From Riptortus pedestris (lineage: Eukaryota > Arthropoda > Insecta > Hemiptera > Alydidae): a stretch of 64,000 nt of DNA. How positions within the stretch are numbered: position 1 is the first letter of the stretch; every line of letters begins with the position of its first letter. Both the position numbers and the translations under genes were made by a program. The DNA lies in NCBI GenBank assembly GCA_019009955.1, contig CM032233.1, positions 82,715,501 to 82,779,500 of the forward strand, given 5' to 3'. The notes under the pieces are model-generated. The model made no database searches and was not told the DNA's origin. It worked only from the letters and a program-made list of their open reading frames with translations. Positions 12,492-23,704 of the stretch are shown here, piece after piece.

Positions 12492-13273
12492 GTTAGCGCT
12501 CTAGCGGTCGCAATTATTGTTTAATCGTTACCAAACTCGATATTTAGTCGTTCTATGTAAAAAGAAAGATCAAGTTCGTTAACTGCTGAAATCGGACCAG
12601 GGGAATGGGCGTTTAGAGGGTAGAAATTTCTAAAGTTCGAAATATCTCTTTTACTATACGTCATATCAAAAATTGTATAGAAACAATCCTATTGAAAATT
12701 AAATTTATTATAAATATTGTTCTATACATAGCTTCCGTGTAATGAGTATTAACCGAGGTATTTGGATTTTTTAGTTTTACGCTTTCAGTAAACCCCCACT
12801 CATGCTAGTGTCATATAACAATAGGCTGTTATATCATGGACCACTTCATTACAAGGTTAAATACCAAATATTGTTATCATTCAACTTTTATTTTGTTAGA
12901 TATATGCTAATACATTCTGTTGACCCCCTCCCCATTTATTTTTGTTCTTGGATTACTTAAATTTAAGTGATTGTGATAAAACTGATTCTGACTCATTAAA
13001 AATTAGAGCACTAGCTTTAGTAAATTGTCTTCAATAAAATTAATTTGTTATATTCATGTATATTTCGTTAATTGTCTGGCCCGTTTATTTACAATTCAGC
13101 CGCCTTCCGGCTTCCGTTGTAGATATTATTGTACTTGTATTGTAAATTGAATAAAAGATTTGTCATTATCGTTTGTATTTATTCAATGTAGTATTACCTG
13201 TATGTATATTTATCTATTGTAATCCTTCGCTTGGGAAATCTGCTTAGTTTACGCAGCCCCTGCGTGACTTTTT
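12322..13273 (+). mobile_element. Family H, long form, near complete
   Basis: 5' end TTTCAGCAGATTTTCCC (palindrome slightly broken), then GCTATTGAGGTTGTATGG. The array is mixed, (CA)n then (TA)n, at 12450-12492. The core starts GCGCTCTAGCGGTCGCAATT and the long-form second half is present. The 3' end is GGGAAATCTGCTTAG, hairpin ACGCAGCCCCTGCGT and GACTTTTTT. It shows that the array can be CA as well as TA. Confidence 0.87.
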
Positions 13274-13549
13274 TGCCTTCCAAACGATTTATGATAGTGT
13301 AGACACAATGAATGTATTTGAAAATGAATTACCTTACCAATATTTCACCATCTCAAGGAATATCATAGAGAAGAACTTATCCAAATGTATCAGATACCTG
13401 TAACAAAAAAAATGTTTTAATGAATTATAAACGTGTATGCACAAGCATGCACACAAACATTGTCATAATGAGTCATTGGTGTGAATTTATTTCAGTGAAA
13501 TAAAAATAAAAGCATTTGTTGAGGGCTCAACCGAAAATATACAAAAATA
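13274..13549. other. No recognised feature
   Basis: Short AT-rich spacer. Faint family H similarity may extend into its right edge. Confidence 0.4.
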
Positions 13550-13910
13550 AAATGCTTCATAATATAACAGCTTATTGTTAATAATAAGACGTGCGTAGGA
13601 GTTGGGGTTTTCATTTAAGACTGAAAATTAAAAACTGGAGATATCTCGGCTAGTTATCATGATATTGAAAAAAGGTCTATAACAACATTTATAGAAACTT
13701 ACATTTTCAATAAGATAAATTCTATAACATTTTTTGATCTGACGCATAATAACGGAGATATATCGAATTTTCGAAATCCCCTATGTACCCCTCTCCTCCT
13801 CCTACTGGCCCGATTTTATCATTTAACGAAATAGATTTTTACTTTTAAATATCGAGTTTGGTATCTATCAGACAAAAATTGCGACCGCTAGAGCTTTAAC
13901 AGACAAATAT
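13550..13910 (-). mobile_element. Family H fragment (core)
   Basis: Reverse core with CATAATATAACAGCTTATTG, ACGCATAATAACGGAGATAT, the CCCCTCTCCTCCTCCTACTGG tract region, and GACCGCTAGAGCTTTAACAG. It joins the tandem palindromic units at 13917. Confidence 0.75.
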
Positions 13911-13916
13911 AATTAT

Positions 13917-13992
13917 CACGCACACACACACATGCTTAGATTGCGAAAAATGCCTTCAAATGTACAGGAGAGATCGAAAATTAGGTCCCCTC

Positions 13993-14026
<34 letters not shown>

Positions 14027-14144
14027 TAACGCTCTTGCGGTCGCAATTTTTGTCTAATCGTTACCAAATTCGATATGAGGGGGAGAATTTGGTATTAATT
14101 AGACAAACATTGCGACAGCTAGAGCGTTAACAGACAAATATAAT

Positions 14145-14179
<35 letters not shown>

Positions 14180-14237
14180 CTGGGATTGCGAAAAATGTCT
14201 TCAAATGTAGAGGAGACATCGAAAATTAGGTTCCCTC

Positions 14238-14276
<39 letters not shown>

Positions 14277-14395
14277 TATATATATATACATGTTAACGCT
14301 CTAGCGGTCGCAATTTTTGTCTAATCGTTACATAATTCGATATGAAGGGGAGAATTTGGTATTAATTAGATTAAAATTGGCTAGAGCGTTAACAG

Positions 14396-14397
<2 letters not shown>
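13917..14397. repeat. Tandem pair of palindromic mini-copies derived from family H
   Basis: Two units of about 230-250 bp lie head to tail (13917-14143 and 14144-14397). Each has a (CA)n tract, a diverged 5' block (GATTGCGAAAAATG.CTTCAAATGTA), a (TA)n array and then the start of the core. That core start (GTTAACGCTC..GCGGTCGCAATT) is followed within 60 bp by its own inverted copy (CATTGCGACAGCTAGAGCG in unit one). Each unit is therefore a fold-back that lost the whole element interior, and it was then duplicated. Confidence 0.8.
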
Positions 14398-14426
<29 letters not shown>

Positions 14427-14600
14427 GTGTTTTTATTCTTTTTGGAGTTTTGGTCAATGTTGGTGAAAAAATTTTAGTTTATGCCGATATTTCGAGAATC
14501 TTTATTTTCTCTTCTTCGTGGCAAGATAAAGATACTTAAAAACTACTGCACATAACTATTGCACTTAGGAGTCCTTTGTGCAATAGTTATGTGCACATTG
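14398..14600. mobile_element. Fold-back family FB1, one arm, in a (TA)n array
   Basis: After (TA)n at 14398-14422 comes TTTTGGTCAATGTTGGTGAA, TTATGCCGATATTTCGAGAA and TTTTCTCTTCTTCGTGG, the FB1 arm seen in four other places. It ends in a perfect 17-bp hairpin (GCACATAACTATTGCAC at 14548-14564 with its complement at 14578-14594). The opposite arm is not evident. Confidence 0.75.
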
Positions 14601-14837
14601 TTCATCCTATGTTGCTGAGCGTGTAAAGGTGAGATATCGTACAAGAAGATTGCATCTGAATGCCTAATGACTATGTTATTTCTGCCATCAACTTATCTCA
14701 TAGAAGGATTCAATTCACACGAGAAGTTCTGAACACGTGCTCTTAAAACAAATTTAATTTACTCCTAAAGCTTTGCAGTATGTGATTTTAACCTGAATAT
14801 ATATGTAAACTTTTGAGTGATGGGAAGTAGAATGCAT

Positions 14838-14903
<66 letters not shown>

Positions 14904-15255
14904 GATGGGAGAAGCGTGAGGTTAAATCAGGGAGAGCGGCTTTTGACGTCTGGTGATAACCACTATTTGACATAGCCAACTATTCCTGAAATTGGCAGAT
15001 ATCAGACTCTATCTAAATCAGCTCTACCCCATAATATGGTGTCTTATTCATTGGAACACAGCATAAATAACTCAATAGACCAACAAGATATTTTTGGAAT
15101 TCCAAAACATACGTGCTTCAGGCCATTTACAATTATGTGCAATTACATGAATGTTAAGGAAAATTCATTAAAGCTACGAAAAGTACTTTAGATTTCCCAC
15201 GTGCTGGTATGACACATTATTGATCTTTTCTCATCACGTAGTTACCTAAGTAAAA
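14601..15255. other. No recognised feature apart from a (TA)n array
   Basis: (TA)n of about 60 bp at 14842-14901. The rest is unrecognised. Confidence 0.55.
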
Positions 15256-16010
15256 TAGTCCGTCACGCAGGGACTGCGTTAACTAAGCAATTTTCCCCGT
15301 TTGTCGCGTGTTCGCATTTATCTCAAAACGTAACAGTTCAATGAGAACAATATTTGGTATATAGGCTTCAAATAATGTGCTTCATAATATAACAGCTTAT
15401 TGTTAATATGAAATGAATACCTCCGTTAATAATCAAGATAATGAAAAAACGTGCATAACAACATTTATAGAACACTACATTTGCAATAAGATTGATAATT
15501 ATTATTTATAAACGTCCACGTTTTGCAACTAAGGCTAATTGGGACGGGTTATCTACAGGTCACCACTCTTTTCTAGCCAGGGTGGGATTACGATGTTATT
15601 TAATGAATTTTGTCACTAAATAATTTCCTTTGCCCAGGCGGGAATTGAACTCGCCACTCTAGGTTTACCATGTGAGAATAAAACCAACGCTTTAACTCAC
15701 ATGACCAACCTGAGTATGATTGATAGTATACAATTTTTTGATCCGGCGCATAGTAATGGAGATATTTCGAATTTTCGTAATCCACCTCTAACCCCCCCCC
15801 CCTCCCCCCACAGGTCCGATTTTAACCGTTAACGAACTTGACTTTATTTTTAACTATCGAGTTTGGTATCGATCAGACAAAAATTGTGACCACTAGAGCG
15901 TTAACAGACAAATTTAAATATCGTCGTCTCCTTGGTAGGAACGATCGACATTTGAAGAAAAGTTTAATATTCCATCATGAGTAGTACCTCAATAGCTATT
16001 TCTTCCGGGT
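15256..16010 (-). mobile_element. Family H, mid form, interrupted by a SINE
   Basis: The 3' terminus is at left (AGTCCGTCACGCAGGGACTG, then AACTAAGCAATTTTCCCC). Next is GAGAACAATATTTGGTATAT, an inserted SINE at 15498-15717, the core with its C tract at 15791-15812 and GACCACTAGAGCGTTAACAG, and the 5' block at right (CATCATGAGTAGTACCTCAA) ending near 16010. There is no (TA)n array, only AAATTTAAATA. Confidence 0.82.
15498..15717 (-). mobile_element. tRNA-derived SINE
   Basis: A 220-bp insertion in family H flanked by the 8-bp direct repeat GATTGATA (15490-15497 and 15718-15725). Read on the minus strand, it opens with a tRNA-like region. TTGGTCATGTGAGTTAAAG resembles an A box, and GAGTTCAATTCCCGCC about 50 bases later fits the Pol III B box GGTTCRANTCC. 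The body continues to an AT-rich tail (TTTATAAATAATAATT). Insertion by a LINE partner is inferred. The tRNA of origin is not identified. Confidence 0.8.
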
Positions 16011-17299
16011 ACTATATAAATTCTACTAAACATGAAATCGGGATTCAGTTCAATGAAATGATTGAGATTGCGTTTAAATTGAGCATAATTTTCAATGCCA
16101 GGAATCGTTTAAATAGTAACAGTGCAGTTACTAGGGTCTCTGCCAGATGAAGTGGAAGCAGCTTACCTCATTTTGTCTTTCCTTCGGTGGGTCCGTTCTC
16201 AACAATATGACTTCTTTATGCTAATACTAATTGGTAAGGTAGCATAAGAACAACTTAAACTTCTTATTTCCAACCCCATTCTTTATCCAGGTTATTTGTA
16301 ACTTTTCATCAAAAGTAAATTAATAAATATTTCAATTTTCGTTTGAGAAAATCTGTTGGAATTTTGCTCTCATCTCACCCTTTGCAATGCTAACTAACCC
16401 TTCAACCTTTATTTCGAAGAACGGAACTGAAAATTAGAGGGATCTTAACCCTCTAATTTTCAAAAATTAGGGGCATTTACCCTTCATAAAAAAACAAAAA
16501 TTAAAAGGAAATTAGAAGGTGAAGAGCCATGATATAATGCATAGATAATTAGGAAATATATCTATGCCGACGTTAGTTAGTACGCTTTTGCTTGAGACCA
16601 TTTTTTATTAAAATTCACATTTTACTTAAAGAGAGAAGGGAAAGAGCTGGAAGGGGAGGGGATTAAGGAGGATCTCTATTTAAATACTCCTCGGCTCCAT
16701 ATTTACTAATTCATTCTTTTAATTTCTCCCTTTTTATCTTCCTCCCTCCTCAATATTTTCCACTTATTATTTTTTTCTGGAGTGGAACGACCATATCTTT
16801 TGTCTCCTCTCAGAGTGGAACTTTTCTTTTGTGTTGGGCCCCTTTGAAATGTGGCAATAATAAATCCTATTTTTGAGGGATATTTTTCATTCGTAAGTTG
16901 AGTGAATTAACACTTAGTCTTCAATTAAATAAATTCTGTGTATAACTTTTACATGATAATAACAAATTTTCCAAGGCATACATAATATATTTCGAATGAT
17001 AAATGAATTCTATATCATCATCTAAAAAGGTGATCATATTTCTTTATTAATATTCTTATTTTATAAAAAATCGGTGTATCAGGGGCTACATAAACTATGC
17101 ACATGTGCCCAAGAGAAATTATTGTTTTAATCCCCTTGATAACAATAACGCCCTTTTTTCATATTTTCCAGTGTGTTTATGTGTGTGTGTACCAATTAAC
17201 TCATTACACCCGTCAATGCATTATGTACTGAATGCTTCTTATCTATAACATTTGTAGTGTAAACGTTGTTACAAAAATATATAGGTCTAAGTGCGGTAA
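16011..17299. other. No recognised element; one perfect hairpin
   Basis: Mostly unique AT-rich DNA. At 16429-16461 GAAAATTAGAGGG and CCCTCTAATTTTC form a 13-bp perfect stem around a 7-nt loop. I see no promoter or gene context for it. Confidence 0.5.
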
Positions 17300-17640
17300 G
17301 CACCAAACCGTGGAACAATCTACCCCCACCCCCTATCCTATTTCAGCCATTGACGACTACGAACTTGAATGAAATTGTTAAATACGAGTACCGTAATGAC
17401 CAAACATTTTAGACATAAGTAAAATCTTAACTGATGATACTGCAAATTATCATGTATCTCGCACAATAAATGCTCAACAAAAAAAATATTGGTATTTAAA
17501 CTTTGAATAATTAGAATTTACAGAAGGCTGATAACCGAAAATGCCAATATCTCGTTTAGTATTCAACATATAGAAGACATACATATAATAGCATTAAGTT
17601 CTTCTTAATCTGGGCCAAATATATACTTTTTTTATATATG
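17300..17640 (-). mobile_element. Family H, old diverged fragment
   Basis: Weak reverse core: a TACCCCCACCCCCTATCC tract, TCAGCCATTGACGA, AAATATTGGTATTTAAACTT and CAGAAGGCTGATAACCG. More diverged than most copies, and ends at the FB2 insertion. Confidence 0.6.
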
Positions 17641-18046
17641 TTCTTCAAATTTTATGGCCCAATAAAATTCGAGTTCAAGATTGACTGATCGATTTGTAGT
17701 CAGCTGACTTAACCTACCTCGGAAACCACTCAGTATCAACTACCTCTTCTATGAGGACAGTCACAACGAATGTAAAAGAGAAACGAGCACTTCAGAAATA
17801 AAAGTAGTAATCTAGAATTAGCTATAATATATGATAGATGTAGGCACCTATTAATACAATACCTAGTAAAATAATTATTGAGGGATTTGTTAAATTAATG
17901 TTATTAATATTTTATATTTTTTTAAAAAAGGGATATCCCCTGAAGAGGTGGCAAGTAAGCCATGAAACATGTAGGTCAGTTTCAATAAAGTTTGCACCGA
18001 AAAAATTGTTTTTTATTGGTGAATCTTGCCATAAAATATGAAGAAT
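17641..18046. mobile_element. Fold-back/MITE family FB2, copy 1
   Basis: Bounded by TTCTTCAAATTTTATGGC at left and its near-complement GCCATAAAATATGAAGAA at right, giving terminal inverted repeats of about 18 bp. The interior shares GTTCAAGATTGAC, GAGGACAGTC.CAACG and GAAACATGTAGG.CAG with the second copy at 43347-43754. No ORF. Flanks are TATATG and TATATA, consistent with a TA target. The superfamily is unknown. Confidence 0.72.
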
Positions 18047-18097
18047 ATATAGGAAAAAAATAGCATTAAAGTAAATTTAAATTCTAATGTCAATGTG

Positions 18098-18710
18098 TGG
18101 CGGAATTTTTCGTCTTATAGTTTCCAAACTCGGAATATAAGCGTTTCATTTAAAACTAATTATCAATTTCGATAAAAAGGAAATTTCTATATTTTGAATA
18201 TTGAACAAGATATTTGATTTGTTTTAGTTTTTAGCTTTCAATAAACCTCCAAACCTGCTATTGGCATATTAACGATAAGCTTTATTATCATGAACCACTT
18301 TATTCTAGTCATAAATACCAAATACATCCTTCATTAGAATTTTACTACACATGCATATATGTAGCGTAATTACTTCATCAATTAAGATTTTCAGGTCTAG
18401 ACAAGAAAATGTTTATTTTATCTAAAACATACTTAATATTTACCGTTTATTTTAACAGTGGTGTTCATATTTGTTAACGACTGAAATCGAACAAGGAATA
18501 GTGTGGGGGTTTAGAGGAGGGAGTTTGAAAATTCAAAACATCTCCTTAATTATTAATCGGATCGAAAAATAGTACAGAAACCATTTTGATTCTACTCATC
18601 GGATTTTTACTTAGAAATACTAACTATATGGTGAGCTTAGATTAGTAGTGTGTCATACTAGCACGTGGGGAATCGGCTTAGTTTACGCAGCACCTGCGTG
18701 ACGAACTTTT
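18098..18710 (+). mobile_element. Family H, dup form (duplicated core), diverged
   Basis: Starts mid-core (TAGTTTCCAAACTCGG). It carries the diagnostic second core module (TTCATATTTGTTAACGACTG, a GTGTGGGGGTTTAGAGGAGG tract, and ATCGGATCGAAAAATAG). The 3' end is GGGGAATCGGCTTAG, hairpin ACGCAGCACCTGCGT and GACGAACTTTT. Confidence 0.78.
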
Positions 18711-18841
18711 ATTATTAATAATAACATGCACTATGAACAAATGCTTGCATTAAACTTACCAATAGGTATAAAAAGGAAACATATATATTTAATATACACA
18801 GTAAATAATAATATATATTTTACATAAAAAATGATATATAT

Positions 18842-19424
18842 TGTTACGTTTTTATTACAAAACCAGTAATAAACGTTGTTAATAAGAGTTCATTTGGATT
18901 GCAAAATTAAACACACACACAAGTTTCAGAGTTTTTCACTGCACAATTTATTTCACAATGTACAATTATCTTGGTTAGTTATTACTACTCACAATATTAT
19001 GATTATATGATAGTGTCACTGTCCTTCAGATTACACAGTCCAATAATTCACTCACGGATACTGAAATTCACATAAAACGACGCTACTGCACTGTCCTTTA
19101 CTTCGCGGCACTGCACTGTCTTAAACACGGCACTAAACTGTTGCTTACAGACACGGCACAACACTTTACCGCACTGCACTAAGTCGCACTGTAGCGCTGA
19201 ACATCCCTCGAAGACCGTCGAGCGTCAACTGAACTGAGCTACTGGGAGGGTCTCTTATAAATGCCTGGAGAAGGGACTAGGCAGGAAGGTCTAGACTAGA
19301 AGTTCCAGAACTTCCTGGAAGGCCCTAATTAGATTCTGCCGGCGGCCCTATTTAGATCGGCCCTAATTAGATCAAACGCACGGCTCCCTCTCCTTCAGGC
19401 AATCTTCCACGTATTAATTTTTCG

Positions 19425-19429
<5 letters not shown>
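18842..19429 (-). mobile_element. Solo LTR, copy 1
   Basis: A 588-bp unit with TGTTACG at one edge and GCAACA at the other (TG..CA ends), sitting between ATAT on both sides. That 4-bp duplication in a TA-rich site is typical of the 17.6/297 group of Ty3/gypsy elements. Read on the minus strand it has a TATA box (CATTTATAAGAG, 19252-19263) and TCAGTT about 25 bp downstream, matching an arthropod initiator. Repeated CACTGCACT motifs follow. No internal gag-pol region adjoins it, so it is a solo LTR. Two related copies occur in the window. Confidence 0.82.
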
Positions 19430-19463
<34 letters not shown>

Positions 19464-19753
19464 TGTGTTGTTATTCTTTTTACAGTTTTGGTCAATGTTG
19501 GCGAAGAAATTGTAACAGAGCAGAATAATATAACATAATAGCTAGAACACAACAAAAAGATGGCTTCGATAAAATATATAGTAATTATAGCACAACATAA
19601 GAATAGCTTTAACATAACATAACAATAATTGTAATTTAATATAACATACCAATAATTATAATAGTACATAACAATAACTGTTGTAACATAATATAAGTGG
19701 CAATAACATAGTGGATAGCTTTAACAAAATATAGCAATAGTTGTAAAAGCACA

Positions 19754-19798
<45 letters not shown>

Positions 19799-20185
19799 CA
19801 ATAATTGTTAAAACACATAACAATAGTAGTAACATGATATAACAACTGCAGTACAATAATTATAATATAGTTCAACAAACAAAGAAAATATACTATAGAT
19901 ATACAAAACATAAGGCTGTGACCCTGCTGTGTAAACGAAACACGGTAGGTTACATTAACCCTAGTCCTAAGTGCAATAGTTATGTGTAATAGTTTTTAGG
20001 TATCTTACTAGTCTTGGTAAGTAATAACAGAAAAATACCCTTTTACAATAACAATGTGCAATATTACAAAGTAGTACCTGTAATTTTACTGCCCTGAAGA
20101 AGAGAAAATAAAGATTCTCGAAATACTGGCATATACTAAGATTTTTTCACCAACATTGACCAAAACTTCAAAATGAATAACAACA

Positions 20186-20221
<36 letters not shown>
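19430..20221. mobile_element. Fold-back family FB1, expanded copy between (TA)n arrays
   Basis: The left arm begins at 19480 (TTTTGGTCAATGTTGGCGAA) after a (TA)n array. The right arm runs from about 19917 to 20190 and ends CACCAACATTGACCAAAAC, then (TA)n. Right-arm landmarks are CTAGTCTTGGTAAGTAATAA and CTGAAGAAGAGAAAATAAAG. The middle (19510-19880) is filled with a degenerate A-rich repeat (AACATAACAATAATTG and similar) that contains a third TA array (19757-19797). The left arm is mostly replaced by this filler. The frames here are repeat read-through. Confidence 0.7.
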
Positions 20222-20227
<6 letters not shown>

Positions 20228-20738
20228 ATATATTTGAGGTTTATCCATATTGGAATATTATTTAAACCATCCATGGCGTATATAAGGAATTTTTCAGACA
20301 TGTAGAATTTAATAAACATTTATACTTGGAATGTACATTTATTACTTTTATTAATTCGGGCACTGAGAAATGGATTTTTTTTTGTTAGAATTTTATAGGA
20401 TTATTTTCCTTTGTAGACGAAACCTCGATCAAAATAAAATTTAATAATTAAATTTTGCATGATCGTTTATTTCTGGATTATATTTTATTTTGACGTGAAA
20501 ACTTATACTTTTAAAAATGTTGCTCCAGGAGATGACTAAAAATAGAATTTAGAACGAAGTGAAGAAAACAAAGGAAAGTAACAGTTAGCCAACAGGTGGG
20601 GGGGGGATTTATTTATTATTTAAAGAGTTTCATCATTACTGTCCATGCATAATTTATTTTGAGATGGGGGTCCTTGGGGTTTGGAGTTTTCTGAGCGCAA
20701 TGTGTAGTGGGAATAAATACATTCAGCTCTTTTTCTTA
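20222..20738. other. No recognised feature
   Basis: AT-rich spacer with a G-run at 20597-20606 and nothing else identified. Confidence 0.5.
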
Positions 20739-21089
20739 TTTTAGCAGATATCCCTAAAGGGAAATCAGCTATTGAGGTCGTACTCATGACGCGATTTTCG
20801 AAACATTTCTTCAAATGCCCTTCGATCCTTGGAGATGACGAAAATGAGGTCCGTTCAAAATTATATATATATATATATATGTCGACTCTTTAGCGGTCGT
20901 AATTTTTGTTTGATCGTTACAAAACTTGATATTTAATATTGTAGTTTTATGTACAAAGAAAGATCAAGTTCGTTAATGGCTGAAACATGACAAGTGCGAG
21001 GGGGGATTTTCGAAAAATTGGGAATATCTCTGTTCTTTAAGTCGGATCGAAAAACAGCACGAGTCCCTTTTAAGAATGCATTTTTCATA
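20739..21089 (+). mobile_element. Family H 5' half, truncated by a Tc1-like insertion
   Basis: Complete 5' end TTTTAGCAGATATCCCTAAAG, then GAGGTCGTACTCATGACGCG. A short (TA)n array lies at 20862-20880, followed by the core with GTTACAAAACTTG and CGAGGGGGGATTTTCG. The copy stops at the TA where the next element is inserted, and I cannot recognise its continuation beyond 21631. Confidence 0.8.
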
Positions 21090-21629
21090 CAGGGTGGAGC
21101 AGAGGAAACACATGTTTTTGAACCGCTAGTACGGGGCTACGAGAGGGGGTATTCACTTTGAATGAATGTTGGCAGACTGCGCATACAATGCAGTTTCAGT
21201 CGATATGGAGCGTTGGAGCGTAGAGCATCGTGCGTTCGTTTTCAAGCAGTACTTTTGAAACTGTGTATGTTTACAGGTACTCTCGCTCACGCGATTTGAC
21301 GAAGTGCGACTTCTTTTTGTGGGGATATTTAAAATCAAAGTGTACATGAACAAGCCTCCTACAATCAATGACCTGAAGAATTCCACTCGTCAGGAAATTG
21401 AAGCCTTGCCGAATGAAATGTCTGAGTGAGCCATGCGTGACTTTTCCAAATTTGTATCCTACGAGAAGGGCGTCATCTCCATGACATTATTTTTCGAACC
21501 TAATTCATGTATGTATAATTCAAAACTGCATTAAAAAATCTATCACTTAATGCATGTTTTATTATTTTTATCAAACCTTGTCCCAGTCATTCAATAGTGA
21601 AAAACATGCGTTTCCTCTGTTCTACCCTG
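21090..21629 (+). mobile_element. Tc1/mariner-like element, internally deleted (540 bp)
   Basis: Terminal inverted repeats of about 30 bp start CAGGGTGGAGCAGAGGAAAC at left and mirror TTTCCTCTGTTCTACCCTG at right. TA lies on both sides (21088-21089 and 21630-21631). The interior keeps both transposase ends on the plus strand: an N-terminal MERWS.EHRAFVF-like piece near 21205, then DEVRLLFVGIFKIKVYMNKP and TINDLKNSTRQEIEALPNEM near 21300-21420. This resembles the LTPCDFFLWGYLK..VY C-terminus of insect IS630/Tc1/mariner transposases. The catalytic middle is deleted and stops are present, so it is dead but could be mobilised in trans. Confidence 0.85.
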
Positions 21630-21631
21630 TA

Positions 21632-23602
21632 TATATGGTGCGAGATTTTAGCTGAAGGAAATCATGTGAACAGTTAAAGAAATGCCAATAAAATAAATGC
21701 TTTTATTTAAATATATATTTATAATTGGATCTTCGCAACAAGGGCAAAATTGGTCGCGAAAAACAAAAAATAAAATAAAATAAAACTGTAAAGAATAAGT
21801 TGATAAATGCAAAAATCTACAATTCTTTTCATTATGGTTAAAACATAAAATAAAATAAAGTATATCTACAAGCGAACGGCACATCGAAACGAGGGTCATT
21901 AAATTAAAACTAATTTGAATATCAGTTTATAAAAATAAAGATGAAATGAGTTTTGCCTTAATATGTAGACTTTTAAATTTTGTAATAAACGTTAGTTCCG
22001 CAGTGTTTGAATATATGGTTAAATTATGGGCTACCAAGGTAAATTGAGATTAATACGTTTCTTGAATCCGTTGGTTTTGTGTCTCACTGCCTGAGTCATG
22101 TTACACTTGAAGCAATTTGATCATTCAGTTCGGTTAGTAAGTATTAGTAAGTACCTGTGACCAAAGCGTAACATTGTCAGGACAAAATTTAAGAAAAAAT
22201 ATGAAGCAAAATGTTGAATAACGTGTAAAATAACATTGGAAAAATCACTCGATGACTATTGTCATCGTTGTCAGTTTTGTAGTCAAGACAAGGTGAGTCG
22301 GCTGCTGCAACAAGGGGCAAACAGTCTCGTGTGAAACCCCTTGCTTGCAGGATGTTCCAGGTAGTCAGCAAGTTGTAGAACGCCCTTAGTTGAAGCATTC
22401 CTGACTAGATGGGTTTTTGCGGAATCGCCGTATTTTAGTTCCCGAAACAGTTCGACGAGAGGTGTTTTTTTTTTTTTTTTAAGATTTCGATTGTATCAGT
22501 ATATGAGTAATACTGTACACTCATAATGTCACCTCAAACCCATTTTTCAGTTTATTTGACTAGTGGGGTTTTTGCTAGCAACACTTCAAGTGTATTAATT
22601 GACTGGCCACGCATTGTTTCTGTTTTTAATTGTCTCAGTCTGTAACCAATGTGACTGAAATAACTGTAACTGAACGAATGAACAGTGAAACAGTTTTGTC
22701 GTTATTTATAGTCATTATTTGGTTTCAATTTTTCTTCCTTGTCAACTTTGTGCGCTCTCTAATCTATGATTGCCCTGGGAGCAATAGAATTAAATTTTAT
22801 TGAATAATACAAGAAGAAAGTGGATGGTTTTTAGGCTACAAATGTTTCAAAGCAAATTCTTTAGAATTCCGTGGTTCTATTCAGGAAGCAGTCACACATA
22901 AAGTGGTTGGGGATTGTGAATAATGAGTTGAATTTGCTATGGAGCGGGGGCGAGATGAAGGGTAGCCGAAACATAATTGATATTCCCTGAAGGGAACAAA
23001 CCACCTGATCAGTTGGTCAACCGTACATAATAAAGCTTTAACAGAATTTTAACTCACATTTGTTGATGGAATGCGATACAAGGCTCAACTCGGCCAGATG
23101 CTAATAGCCACTAATCACAACAAATATTAATCAGGAGTAATGTGGTCCTTTCTCACCTGTCTAGTTTGCTCCTCTTCATTAATCTACATACGTATCCCTC
23201 AACCCCAGCTCTTACGATCCATGAATGCCATTAGAAAATTGAGACGTTGACACTAGAAGTGTGAAAAGCAGATAACCAGAGTCCGTATAATACAGATACA
23301 TTACTTATACTGGCTTCGGCCCCTCTGAGTTATCAATTTTTTTTTACTAAATATTGCTCATTTCATTCTTTTTGTATTCTAGTGTTTTTGATATATCTTA
23401 ATTTTTGCATACTATTTAAGAAACCATCACATAAAAATAATTTTTATCTTGTATCTCCCCCCCCCCCAAAAAAAAAACCTTCATATGAATTTTTACATTC
23501 GTAATTCGCTGTTCTAACTAACACCGTAAATAAAAAACCTTTCAACTTAAATGAAGATGGACTTAAACCGATGGATGATAACTTTTCATTTGACATGCTA
23601 TA

Positions 23603-23607
<5 letters not shown>
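21632..23607. other. No recognised feature (about 2 kb)
   Basis: AT-rich, apparently unique sequence with a T-run at about 22467-22482 and a C-run/A-run junction at 23457-23478. No ORF worth reporting. Confidence 0.5.
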
Positions 23608-23651
<44 letters not shown>

Positions 23652-23652
23652 A

Positions 23653-23704
<52 letters not shown>

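Noticed and set aside
15590..15717. A genuine tRNA gene
   Set aside because: The tRNA-like region lacks a full cloverleaf and is followed by a SINE body with a target-site duplication.
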